Source: a virus
Strand: one strand, 5' to 3'
Virus record (IMG/VR): IMGVR_UViG_3300037109_000101
Location: 1 to 22,982 of that record
Length of the DNA stretch: 22,982 nt
The notes below the pieces were generated by a model. That model made no database searches and was not told where the DNA came from. It worked only from the letters and a program-made list of their open reading frames with translations. Both the position numbers and the translations under genes were made by a program. Positions 8,435 through 16,347 of this stretch are shown here, one piece after another (the first letter of the stretch is position 1; each line of letters starts with the position of its first letter).

Positions 8435-10165
8435 TTAAACATCGTCCGCATCAGGAAAGATGTCGATTTCGGAATCGTCCATCATGCCGATCCATCGACG
8501 AGACCGAACATCCGTTTGATTGCCGCCCGATAAAAATTCGTCGCGTACTTTCATAAGCACCTTGTCGAAATACGTATGCCAACCTTTTGCAATAGGAGCG
8601 TCAGGCCCGGAAGGAAGCTGTTCAAAGCCAAGCATGGACAACCCGGCGCGCATGATCTGATGTTCGTGATTATTATTTATCGGGATTTCGTCGGTAGTCG
8701 CCTCGATTTCAACGAAACTTCCTTTGTACGAAAGCATGATATAGTTGTCCGGCGAAACGATGACCGCAGAGGTTATGTCTGAACCGATACCCAACGCAGT
8801 TGACAATAAATGATAGTAATAAAGTTTTGTCGCCCGGCCTACGCTTGCGTCGTTTCCGGCAATTGCAAGCGTATTCCCTGCCTGGTTCCCGGCAGTTACG
8901 ACAAGGAGGTAATCTTTTAAATCGTCTTGATTGCGAGCCAATGACGACATCGTCCAAATGTAACCAATGCCAGCCACCGCCGTCTGTACGGTTCCATCGG
9001 AGGATATTGCTATTCCATGCCAGTTTTGTGATGTTGCTTTCTGCGTCCAGGTATTTCCTGAATCGGTCGAAACCCAAATGTATCCGCCGTAAACCGTTGC
9101 AGTTTGAATAACACCGTCGGAGGACATCGCTACAGCGTACCAATTCAACGATGTTGCTTTCTGCGTCCAGGTATTTCCTGAATCGGTCGAAACCCAGATG
9201 TACCCGCCGTTGACCACCGCCGTTTGCTTAACACCGTCGGAGGACATCGCTACAGCGTACCAATTCAACGATGTTGCTTTCTGCGTCCAGTTTGCTCCCG
9301 AATCCGTCGAAACCCAAATGTAACCAATGCCAGCCACCGCCGTCTGTACGGTTCCATCGGAGGATATTGCTATTCCACGCCAGTTTGGTGATGTTGCTTT
9401 CTGCGTCCAGGTATTTCCTGAATCGGTCGAAACCCAGATGTACCCGCCTTTGACCACCGCAGTTTGAATAACACCGTCGGAGGACATCGCTACAGCGTAC
9501 CAATTCAACGATGTTGCTTTCTGCGTCCAGGTATTTCCTGAATCGGTCGAAACCCAAATGTATCCGCCGTAAACCACCGCCGTTTGCTTAACACCGTCGG
9601 AGGACATCGCTACAGCGTACCAATTCAACGATGTTGCTTTCTGCGTCCAGGTATTTCCTGAATCGGTCGAAACCCAGATGTACCCGCCGTTGACCACCGC
9701 CGTTTGCTTAACACCGTCGGAGGACATCGCTACAGCGTACCAATTCAAACTTTGAGCAACCTGAATCCATGAATTATCCAAATTAGGAACGTTATTCGAA
9801 TTCAAATCGCAAATCGTAATTGAATCTATATTGGAATTTGAGAACACAAGCGGAACAATCGGCGCGGGATCTTCGTCAACGGTGGCGTTCGTGAGCATCA
9901 ATTTTCCGTCATCTTCAATAAACGGAAATTCGGAATTATAATCCGTGGGAGAAAACAACTTCTTTGCCTGCCGATAATTCGCAGGAGGGGTAATCCATTT
10001 TTTGTATTTTACGATTACCCCTTTTTGATAAGACAACTCCCTCAGAATTCTTTCACTCGATAATATCTCAAGGATATTATTCGCGGCAGAAATCCAGAAA
10101 GCGTCTCCGTATTTTTGCTTCAATATCGGCGGCAATTGTGCGACGTATGATGCAAGGGTAGGCAT
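8435..10165 (-). CDS. Connector/tail-adaptor-like protein with inserted BNR-type propeller
   Basis: 576 aa. Residues 1-130 (SYVAQLPPILKQKYGDAFWI near the N-terminus) and about 410-576 (including NQAGNTLAIAGNDASVGRAT) are unique sequence. Residues about 133-412 are seven tandem 40-residue BNR/Asp-box units. The position, between head genes and the nozzle-like gene, and the bipartite unique sequence suggest a head-tail adaptor or tail-tubular protein interrupted by a propeller; this is inference, as I recognise no defining motif in the flanks. The ATG at 10165 starts 4 bases after the previous stop with only a weak upstream GAG, so coupling is likely. The C-terminus is acidic (DDSEIDIFPDADDV), and the stop is immediately followed by the next ATG. 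Confidence 0.75.
   Translation of the reverse strand: MPTLASYVAQLPPILKQKYGDAFWISAANNILEILSSERILRELSYQKGVIVKYKKWITPPANYRQAKKLFSPTDYNSEFPFIEDDGKLMLTNATVDEDPAPIVPLVFSNSNIDSITICDLNSNNVPNLDNSWIQVAQSLNWYAVAMSSDGVKQTAVVNGGYIWVSTDSGNTWTQKATSLNWYAVAMSSDGVKQTAVVYGGYIWVSTDSGNTWTQKATSLNWYAVAMSSDGVIQTAVVKGGYIWVSTDSGNTWTQKATSPNWRGIAISSDGTVQTAVAGIGYIWVSTDSGANWTQKATSLNWYAVAMSSDGVKQTAVVNGGYIWVSTDSGNTWTQKATSLNWYAVAMSSDGVIQTATVYGGYIWVSTDSGNTWTQKATSQNWHGIAISSDGTVQTAVAGIGYIWTMSSLARNQDDLKDYLLVVTAGNQAGNTLAIAGNDASVGRATKLYYYHLLSTALGIGSDITSAVIVSPDNYIMLSYKGSFVEIEATTDEIPINNNHEHQIMRAGLSMLGFEQLPSGPDAPIAKGWHTYFDKVLMKVRDEFLSGGNQTDVRSRRWIGMMDDSEIDIFPDADDV
8950..9765 (-). repeat. Seven 120-bp tandem repeats encoding a BNR/Asp-box beta-propeller
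   Basis: The period is exactly 120 bases (40 codons). The unit consensus includes NWYAVAMSSDG, QTAVVxGGYIWVSTDSG and NTWTQKATS; STDSGNTW is a canonical Asp-box (S-x-D-x-G-x-T-W). From N- to C-terminus the units are A, A, A, B, A, A, B, where B has NW(R/H)GIAISSDG and QTAVAGIGYIW. Units 1 and 5 are identical over almost 90 bases (9661-9748 and 9181-9268). Differences among the A units concentrate in two codons: K or I after SSDGV, and N, Y or K before GGYIW. Seven blades is a usual closed-propeller number. Confidence 0.92.
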
Positions 10166-10168
10166 AGA

Positions 10169-10636
10169 CTATACTCGTTTTCCGTATTTTCCGCGAATCG
10201 GTTTTTCCTCTTGAGTCGGTTCTTCGTTGACCGGTTCAACTTCTTCCGAGGCGGCAGCCACGACCTTTTCCATGACCGTGTTTACCGCCGGACTTCCTTC
10301 CGCGTCGATTTCGGCGTCGGTTTTCTCGACCCATTTTCCGTCGTCGCCTTTTTTGTGCGCCTTGAGCGTAATCAGCGACGTTCCCCCACGACCGTTAGGT
10401 TTTCTAACGATCAACTTATTCGGGGAATAAAGTAAAAACGTCCGGCCACCCGCGTTCTCCAATTGCCTTTCGGCATAATCGCGGGGTAACGAATACGATG
10501 GAACCCCTAAATCGAAATTGGGTTCAAATGACCGAAGCTCCTGATCTGGTCCGTAATTGTAATACAGAATATCAGGAGGAACTCCCTCGGTAACGTCCAA
10601 GACCATAACCATCATTTTGGGGTCGAACTGATTCAT
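10169..10636 (-). CDS. Hypothetical head/tail-module protein, 155 aa
   Basis: ATG at 10636 with CGGAGAG 4 bases upstream. The first 105 residues look globular and beta-rich (MMVMVLDVTEGVPPDILYYN; GGRTFLLYSPNKLIVRKPNG). The final 45 residues are charged and low-complexity (EEVEPVNEEPTQEEKPIRG), ending in basic KYGKRV. It lies between a probable terminator and the connector-like gene, reading the same way. I do not recognise the family. A small head-completion or decoration protein with a flexible tail would fit, but nothing in the sequence proves it. Confidence 0.75.
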   Translation of the reverse strand: MNQFDPKMMVMVLDVTEGVPPDILYYNYGPDQELRSFEPNFDLGVPSYSLPRDYAERQLENAGGRTFLLYSPNKLIVRKPNGRGGTSLITLKAHKKGDDGKWVEKTDAEIDAEGSPAVNTVMEKVVAAASEEVEPVNEEPTQEEKPIRGKYGKRV

Positions 10637-10654
10637 AGCACTCTCCGTTTTTTA

Positions 10655-10696
10655 AAAATAAAAAAAGAATGATAGGCGCGCCGTTTCCAGCGCGCC
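10655..10696 (-). terminator. Candidate rho-independent terminator after the decoration-like gene
   Basis: Read on the minus strand, a 7-bp GGCGCGC/GCGCGCC stem (10690-10696 with 10675-10681, 8-base loop) starts about 18 bases after the stop at 10714. It is followed by TATCATTC and a run of seven T, then ATTTTT. The T tract is about 8 bases from the stem, farther than ideal, so termination may be partial, separating abundant capsid transcripts from tail genes. Confidence 0.6.
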
Positions 10697-10713
10697 GCCA
10701 TTAACTGCAACCG

Positions 10714-11445
10714 TTAGAACGCGGCTACGTCCATCACTTTATACCAAAACCCAACCTTGGCGGAACATCCGGTTCCAGTAGTGGGGTTCGCACCTGTGAT
10801 ATGCACGCACGCAATGGCGTTTGCCGCCATGATCGCGTTTGCCTGTGGCGCTCCCCACGCCGTTGCGTTGGCTGTCTGGTCTAATACCCCCGTGGTCGGC
10901 ATCTTGATAAGAGCCGCACCACTCGTGCCGGTATATCGGATTTCAAGGTCCACAACACTACCCAAGCCAAACGCCGCGGACCCATACGTGTACTGATACG
11001 CTGCCCGGATCGGTACAATCGCCTTTGTCGCTCCGGGCGCCGCTACGATTTGAATCGGAGTCGTGTACAATGCCAGCAATTGGGTAAGCGTTAACGACAC
11101 CGAAGCGTAAAGCATTGTATCGGTCGCTTCCCAGCCGTACTGGGTTTTGATGAAAAGTTTCGAATCGTACGGATTCGTTTTCGCGCTGTCCGTATGCCAG
11201 CAAAAGAAAAGCGATCCTATCGGAGCATTGGGATAATCGGAGGAGGTCGGCTCGACGCGGCCACCGATAAACCATATGTCGTTTTGGGCGAGAATTCCGT
11301 CACCGGCTCCCGACCAGTTGGCCTGGACTCCTGCAAAAATATTTTGAAGCCCTTCAACTTTTGCCTGGGCCCCCAGCGCGGTAGCACCCTCAGGAACGAG
11401 GTTGATTATACCGAGCTTGTCTTGTGCAACCGTGGGTATACTCAT
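10714..11445 (-). CDS. Putative head decoration/structural protein, 243 aa
   Basis: ATG at 11445 after AAGGAG with a 7-base spacer. The N-terminal half has the segments DGILAQNDIWFIGGRV and YGWEATDTMLYASV. The C-terminal 120 residues follow a pattern common in phage accessory virion proteins: a stretch like LLALYTTPIQIVAAPGATKA, then hydrophobic beta strands and LGSVVDLEIRYTGT, then an Ala-rich segment and a final beta strand (SAKVGFWYKVMDV). It follows the capsid gene directly and precedes a candidate terminator, so it may be co-expressed at high level, as expected for a decoration protein. The exact family is not recognised. Confidence 0.7.
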   Translation of the reverse strand: MSIPTVAQDKLGIINLVPEGATALGAQAKVEGLQNIFAGVQANWSGAGDGILAQNDIWFIGGRVEPTSSDYPNAPIGSLFFCWHTDSAKTNPYDSKLFIKTQYGWEATDTMLYASVSLTLTQLLALYTTPIQIVAAPGATKAIVPIRAAYQYTYGSAAFGLGSVVDLEIRYTGTSGAALIKMPTTGVLDQTANATAWGAPQANAIMAANAIACVHITGANPTTGTGCSAKVGFWYKVMDVAAF

Positions 11446-11477
11446 TATTAAACTCCTTAAAAAATTTATCGAAGAAT

Positions 11478-11500
11478 GGGGCGAAGAATTTCTTCGCCCC
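11478..11500. other. Perfect 11-bp inverted repeat between capsid and decoration-like genes
   Basis: GGGGCGAAGAA (11478-11488) and its exact complement TTCTTCGCCCC (11490-11500) flank a single base. It lies 18 bases beyond the capsid stop in the 73-base gap. No T run follows immediately on either strand (the minus strand reaches TTTTTT only about 13 bases later, next to the next gene's Shine-Dalgarno), so it may be an attenuator or mRNA-stabilising hairpin rather than a strong terminator. Confidence 0.6.
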
Positions 11501-11518
11501 GGTTAAACCATCGAACGC

Positions 11519-12802
11519 TTACGCCGCGAACGCTTTCTCAACACCGGGATCAAACCACCATCCGACGGCAATACTATCGCAATCGAATTCGGTCCGTCCG
11601 TCTTTAGCTAACCAGTCGCGCCGTACAAAGCCGTCATCCCAATGCAGGGCGTACTCGTATTGGTCCTTATGCTGATCGACTTGCGCGGCCGTTACCCACA
11701 TGCGCCGATCCGTTGCCCGAAGAATGGCGCCGGGCCCCATCCAAATCTGACAGCAGATTTTCTGGGTGTTAACGTAGGTCCGAGGGTCGGCCGTGATGCC
11801 GGGTCCGTAAATCGGGTTTGTACTTACGGATGCGCGGAACTTCTTGAGCTGTTCGCAGGGGATATACATGACGTCATCCAGAACGATAGGGCTCATACTG
11901 TCGATCGAGGGACTGTCGAAACCCTTGCCCATGAACGCGGAACGCATCTTCATATCGTAGTCTCCACTCGTCGCCGCAAGCCGGGCAATCAACCACGGAT
12001 CGGAAAGGACAACAGCGTTCAACGATTTCCCGCCGACTTCACTTTTCTTGAAGAAAAGCGATCCGATCAAGTCAAGCATGAGGTTATGCTGCTTGTAGTT
12101 GAAGGCATAGAGCGCGTTGTCGCTGAGTCCGGATAACGCCGTGCCAACGGACGCTTCGAACGTCGCCCGAGTGGTATTCTGGGTCACGAGACCGTTACCC
12201 ACAACGTAGGTATTCCAGCATGACCGAGTTTGGCCGGCACTGCAACCCGGCAGAGTGATTCCAAGGCCGCCGCGCGTTGTCGAGAGAAGGTTTTTCGAAG
12301 CTCCCATCAGGCAGGAAATAAGAAATTCCCAATCGATTTCACCGGAGGACCACACTTCGAGCCCATTCAGCGCATCGCCTTTGGGGTCGTTGAGAATGTC
12401 CTTGACCTGTTTGAGGCTGCATCGACCGGGAACCGGCACGGCTTCCGAATCGATCTGGTTGACCCACACCTGGGAATGTTTGTATTTGTCGTAGTTTCCG
12501 GTCTGTACGGGATAATCGCCATAACCCGACGGCATGCCCGCCCGGTTCTCGATCATGGTGATACGGGATTCATTCCCCGAAGAAATCTCCGTTTCCCATA
12601 TACAGCTCGAATTTCCGACGAACACGTTTTGCGTTTTGTTTCCAAAGCGCAAAATCTGCGTGCTCATTTTCCGATTTCCGTTAAGCTTTCCCACAATGGT
12701 ATTGTAGGTTGACTTAACGTAAATTTCCTTCTCTCGTTTCGGGACTACGATATACGCATTATTCGTATCCCCTGCGTTTCCCCATGTTTGTTGACCAGCC
12801 AT
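11519..12802 (-). CDS. Major capsid protein
   Basis: 427 aa, the usual size for an HK97-fold capsid subunit, and directly downstream of the scaffold gene. ATG at 12802 has CAGGAGG 8 bases upstream. The N-terminus (YIVVPKREKEIYVKSTYNTI) resembles an N-arm. The middle has ESRITMIENRAGMPSGYGDY and a helix near IDWEFLISCLMG. The second half contains VVLSDPWLIARLAATSGDYD followed by SPIVLDDVMYIPCEQ and WMGPGAILRATDRRMWVTAA, a layout that recalls the N4-gp56 type of capsid family. I base the assignment on position, size and this resemblance; the exact family needs a profile search. The C-terminus (WWFDPGVEKAFAA) is short and non-acidic. Confidence 0.85.
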   Translation of the reverse strand: MAGQQTWGNAGDTNNAYIVVPKREKEIYVKSTYNTIVGKLNGNRKMSTQILRFGNKTQNVFVGNSSCIWETEISSGNESRITMIENRAGMPSGYGDYPVQTGNYDKYKHSQVWVNQIDSEAVPVPGRCSLKQVKDILNDPKGDALNGLEVWSSGEIDWEFLISCLMGASKNLLSTTRGGLGITLPGCSAGQTRSCWNTYVVGNGLVTQNTTRATFEASVGTALSGLSDNALYAFNYKQHNLMLDLIGSLFFKKSEVGGKSLNAVVLSDPWLIARLAATSGDYDMKMRSAFMGKGFDSPSIDSMSPIVLDDVMYIPCEQLKKFRASVSTNPIYGPGITADPRTYVNTQKICCQIWMGPGAILRATDRRMWVTAAQVDQHKDQYEYALHWDDGFVRRDWLAKDGRTEFDCDSIAVGWWFDPGVEKAFAA

Positions 12803-12827
12803 ACCTCAAGCCTCCTGTTAAGATTTA

Positions 12828-14066
12828 TTATTTTCCAGAAGAGGAGGATTGGTCGGGGTTCTCAATTAGAAACCGCTCCCCTCTTTCTCTCAATCTCGAA
12901 ATTTTATCCACCCATTTCAAATCGCCGGAATTTTTATAGAGCATTTTTTCATGATAGTCGTCATTGGTTGCCAGCTTTACGATGTCAATTCCATCAACAA
13001 CCTGTCCGCTTTTAATTTTTTTGGAATCGACTTCTTTCCCGGACGGCATTTGACCGCCGTTGCCATCCTTGTTTTTCCTGTACCTGTCAGCCAGGGCCTG
13101 GTTGGATTTCTTTACGATGTCGCGGATTTTTTTGTCGGCATTAAGCACCAAAGGCAACCCTAATTCCACGGCCATTTCGGCATAGAGCGCTTCCGGCTTT
13201 CGCTCACTGATGTATTTGGCGACACTGGTAATGGTTTTATTGGCTTGCATTTCGGAAAGCTTTTGAAGTACCTTGCCAAGGTTCCCAAGCTTTTCAAATG
13301 GAGTTTCTACCAACTTATCCGGGTCGGTTATATCACATTTCAATTCCGCGTTTAATTCCCCAAGCTTCAATAGGTTTTTCCCGGCGGAATTTAACATTTT
13401 TTGGGTATTGAATTTTGAATTTTCTAAAATGCGCGTATTGCTTTCGGATAATTCCGACGACTGTTTTACAATGTCGCCTAAAATATCGCGGGCTTTTTTG
13501 CGGGCCTCCGGAGTATCTTCGTCCACGCATTTAAGTATTTCCGCGAATTGCTGATCGGTAATCGTGGGAAGCTCATACGTGAGGTCCGACTTCCCGGTTT
13601 TTATCATTTCGTCACGATGTTTTACAATGGGATCATTTAAAAGTTTTTCAAGGCGTGATTGTGTTTCCGAACTTTTGGTTTTAAGTTCTTCGGCTTGGGT
13701 TGCTGCTTTGGCAACGACTTCCCGAACGTCGTCCGGAAGAGCGCTGAATTGTTTTCCGGTAAGGCCAGGAATAACGTTATCCTCGTATTCGACTTCTTCT
13801 TTCGCGGGTTCTTCGCCGTCCCCATCGATGTCGTCGTTTTTTTCAACAACGGTCTCAGGTTCTTCGTTTGCCGGTTCATCCTCTTTTGGAGGTTCTTCTT
13901 TTTCCTCGATAGGTTTCTCGCCCGGTTTCGATGCCGCCGCGGCCGCCTCTTCTTTTACCTGTTTCTGATATTCCGGATCGTCGGCCAACATGGCGGTGGC
14001 GTATTCCGCTTCGCCTTTCGAACTTGTAAACCCGGTATCGACTACCGATTCTTTTTCCGTGCCCAT
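12828..14066 (-). CDS. Capsid scaffolding protein
   Basis: 412 aa between portal and capsid genes, the classic scaffold location. The ATG at 14066 has TAGGAGGAG 5 bases upstream; the TAG is the portal stop, so the Shine-Dalgarno overlaps it. Residues about 35-100 are strongly acidic and Pro/Glu/Ala-rich (EEKEEPPKEDEPANEEPETV). Residues 120-300 are charged and helical (QAEELKTKSSETQSRLEKLL; DIVKQSSELSESNTRILENS), as expected of an internal alpha-helical scaffold. Residues 300-400 are basic-leaning, and scaffolds often bind coat through a C-terminal basic helix; here the last residues are ENPDQSSSSGK. It probably co-assembles with the capsid protein and leaves before or during DNA packaging. 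Confidence 0.8.
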   Translation of the reverse strand: MGTEKESVVDTGFTSSKGEAEYATAMLADDPEYQKQVKEEAAAAASKPGEKPIEEKEEPPKEDEPANEEPETVVEKNDDIDGDGEEPAKEEVEYEDNVIPGLTGKQFSALPDDVREVVAKAATQAEELKTKSSETQSRLEKLLNDPIVKHRDEMIKTGKSDLTYELPTITDQQFAEILKCVDEDTPEARKKARDILGDIVKQSSELSESNTRILENSKFNTQKMLNSAGKNLLKLGELNAELKCDITDPDKLVETPFEKLGNLGKVLQKLSEMQANKTITSVAKYISERKPEALYAEMAVELGLPLVLNADKKIRDIVKKSNQALADRYRKNKDGNGGQMPSGKEVDSKKIKSGQVVDGIDIVKLATNDDYHEKMLYKNSGDLKWVDKISRLRERGERFLIENPDQSSSSGK

Positions 14067-14078
14067 AAAACTCTCCTC

Positions 14079-16346
14079 CTACCCTTGACTGGATGGTTGT
14101 GGTTGATTTTGTGGTTGAGGTGGTTGTGGTTGAGGTGGTTGTTGGTTTTGTAATTCCTGAGCCGCTGGAACCTCAGCTCCGGGATCTTGAGACGCAGGGA
14201 GCGCGCCTTGTGATTCCGGTGGTAATTGCTGGGGAGGCGGAGTGAAATACCCGATTTCATTTAGTAACTGAGCCAACATCGGAAACTGCGCAAGCTGTTC
14301 GCCGGTAACCGAGAACATGATTTTGCTTGCCCTGATTCTGTCGGCTTCGTTTTTAAGTTTCTGTAAACGCTCATTAGCGTCAAGCATCTGCTTGGTTTGT
14401 GCCTGCTGTTGTTGAGCTTGCGCTCGACCTTGGGCGGCCGACAATAGTTTTTTCCCGGCGTCCTGCAGAATTCTATTCGGCAGCGACATCATGAAATATG
14501 CCAAGGTCTCGCCGCTCGGATCGATTGCGGAAAGCGGGCCAGGGACCGCATTTAAGAAGACAATTGCTTGCCGCTGTTCTTCTGCCTTTGCCGTCGGTGA
14601 ATCATCAACCGGCTGAAGTTTGAATTTAAAATTATGAGCGGTCAAATCGTTTGCCACTCCGATTATTTCCCCGGTAATGTCGGAAACAGGAGCATTGATT
14701 TCGACGCTTTTTTTCTGACTTGTTTTTTCGTCAACGATTTCGATGATGTCAAACTGGTCATATCCGTAAGGAATGAGTGAACATTTTAAGTCCTGGAATT
14801 CTTCCCACCAATTATTGAAGTTTTCAACATAGTCGGTTTGGGCAACCATACCTTGAGCAATTTCCATTGATTTTGCCACGCCGGATTGATCACCTTGGGA
14901 AGCCCCTTGCATACTCTGGTTCAACCGGGTTTCTTCTTCAATATCCGCCTTGACTTTTTGGGCATACTCAAGGGTTGCAGAGTTTGGTTTACGTTGAATA
15001 TTCTTAGCCACATTGTCAAGAGGCCCGGGAAAATCTCCTTTTATAAAAACAGTACCATTGCTTTTTGATACTTCTGTTTGAAAGTCGTCGATGTTCGCAA
15101 TATACCCGTTTCGTAAAAGCCAAATACTTCCTGATCCCTTCATCACTTCGTCAAGGAATTCCGTTTCGGCGCAAGCCGCTTTCAGAACATTGCTCAACAT
15201 TTTTTCACCGGGCCCGCAGATGTCCGCGTCGATCATAGCGGGCCAATATGCCGCGCCAGGCATGCGACCGTTTTCTTGATACCAATGGTGTTGGTTTTGA
15301 ACCATGAGCCCGGAAGATGTTCCAGTCGTTTCCCACAGGGCAGTCACGAGGCGCTCGTCTTCCGAATATTCAATTCCGTCTTTGTCTTTCTTTTCCTGAA
15401 TAAAAGCGTTCCATCGTTCAACGTCCCAATCCGGCGGCCGAATATGAAAGTCGTTTGGATTTTCCAGGTTGATCGCAATTTTTTCTTTACGTTTAATTTG
15501 AAAAACCCGCTTGATTACTTCGTAAAAAGAATCAGGCATTACAATCGATGACCGCCCGCTAACCATAATGGAAAAAAGTGTTGACCGATTCTCTGAAGAA
15601 AGCTGTGTATTCCACTCTGAAATGGAAGATTCAAGTTCGTAATCTTTGTCCTTCAAGTTTTGACGATGGGCTTTGATCTGTTCTTCCATTTTCGGATAAT
15701 AATCGATGAGTTCGGCCTCCTTGAGGAACGACCGATAAGAAACGCAGGTGATGTCTTGAGAGTAAAGAAAATTAAAAGGAGCCACCGCGACGGAGTCCCA
15801 GGGTAGGAGAGTTGCTTTCAGGACCCCTTCTCCCTTTGACGGTGACTCCTTCTCGATCCATGCCCAATTCGGGAAACAACTTATGAGCGCGTTGTGAAGT
15901 AAATCCTTTTCAAGTTGCCGCTCCTTGAATTTTTTCTCCATATCCTTCATGACAATCGACGCAATTTCGCAGGCCATCGCGCTTTCATTTGGATTGTCAA
16001 GACTTCCGCCTTCGGTCGTGATTGATCCGGACCGTCGCCCACGAAGTATCTGTCCTATCAATGAGTAAATGCGCTGTTCCACGAGACGCGGTTCAACGCA
16101 CAACTTATCTTCCTTGGCATATTTCTTTCGTTGTTTCGAGGTAAAGATGTTCCCTTTTTCATAGTTGAAACAGGTCTTTCCCCTATCGTAATAAGGCTTC
16201 CAATACGAAAACATCCTATCCGAAATCAACATGTGGCGAGTCCAAAGAAGGCGCATTAAATCGTCGTCCCACTCGCGGCCATCAATGGTGATGTCGTCCT
16301 CACTGATTTCGTAAGGAGAAAATTTTCCTGTTATTGACTCGGCCAT
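14079..16346 (-). CDS. Portal protein (P22-like size)
   Basis: 755 aa from the ATG at 16346, one base after the terL stop, with GGAG 6 bases upstream; a TTG at 16367 in frame is less likely because it would sit inside terL with no Shine-Dalgarno. It would form the dodecameric DNA channel at one capsid vertex and dock the terminase and tail. Features: an N-terminal helical region (DDDLMRLLWTRHMLISDRMF), LVEQRIYSLIGQILRGRRSG, an aromatic/Gly-rich core (MVQNQHHWYQENGRMPGAAY), the segment NSATLEYAQKVKADIEEETR, then a long C-terminal helix (AQGRAQAQQQQAQTKQMLDA) as in portals with a barrel. The last 70 residues are Pro/Gln-rich. Its length is close to the P22 portal (725 aa). Confidence 0.85.
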   Translation of the reverse strand: MAESITGKFSPYEISEDDITIDGREWDDDLMRLLWTRHMLISDRMFSYWKPYYDRGKTCFNYEKGNIFTSKQRKKYAKEDKLCVEPRLVEQRIYSLIGQILRGRRSGSITTEGGSLDNPNESAMACEIASIVMKDMEKKFKERQLEKDLLHNALISCFPNWAWIEKESPSKGEGVLKATLLPWDSVAVAPFNFLYSQDITCVSYRSFLKEAELIDYYPKMEEQIKAHRQNLKDKDYELESSISEWNTQLSSENRSTLFSIMVSGRSSIVMPDSFYEVIKRVFQIKRKEKIAINLENPNDFHIRPPDWDVERWNAFIQEKKDKDGIEYSEDERLVTALWETTGTSSGLMVQNQHHWYQENGRMPGAAYWPAMIDADICGPGEKMLSNVLKAACAETEFLDEVMKGSGSIWLLRNGYIANIDDFQTEVSKSNGTVFIKGDFPGPLDNVAKNIQRKPNSATLEYAQKVKADIEEETRLNQSMQGASQGDQSGVAKSMEIAQGMVAQTDYVENFNNWWEEFQDLKCSLIPYGYDQFDIIEIVDEKTSQKKSVEINAPVSDITGEIIGVANDLTAHNFKFKLQPVDDSPTAKAEEQRQAIVFLNAVPGPLSAIDPSGETLAYFMMSLPNRILQDAGKKLLSAAQGRAQAQQQQAQTKQMLDANERLQKLKNEADRIRASKIMFSVTGEQLAQFPMLAQLLNEIGYFTPPPQQLPPESQGALPASQDPGAEVPAAQELQNQQPPQPQPPQPQNQPQPSSQG

Positions 16347-16347
16347 C

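Noticed and set aside
8950-9765. Diversity-generating retroelement variable region
   Set aside because: The hotspot codon changes are not restricted to adenine positions in one terminal region, and no reverse transcriptase or template repeat is visible in the window.
12951-13968. Plus-strand Ser/Phe-rich frames opposite the scaffold gene
   Set aside because: Complement of acidic Glu/Lys-rich coding sequence; no start signals.
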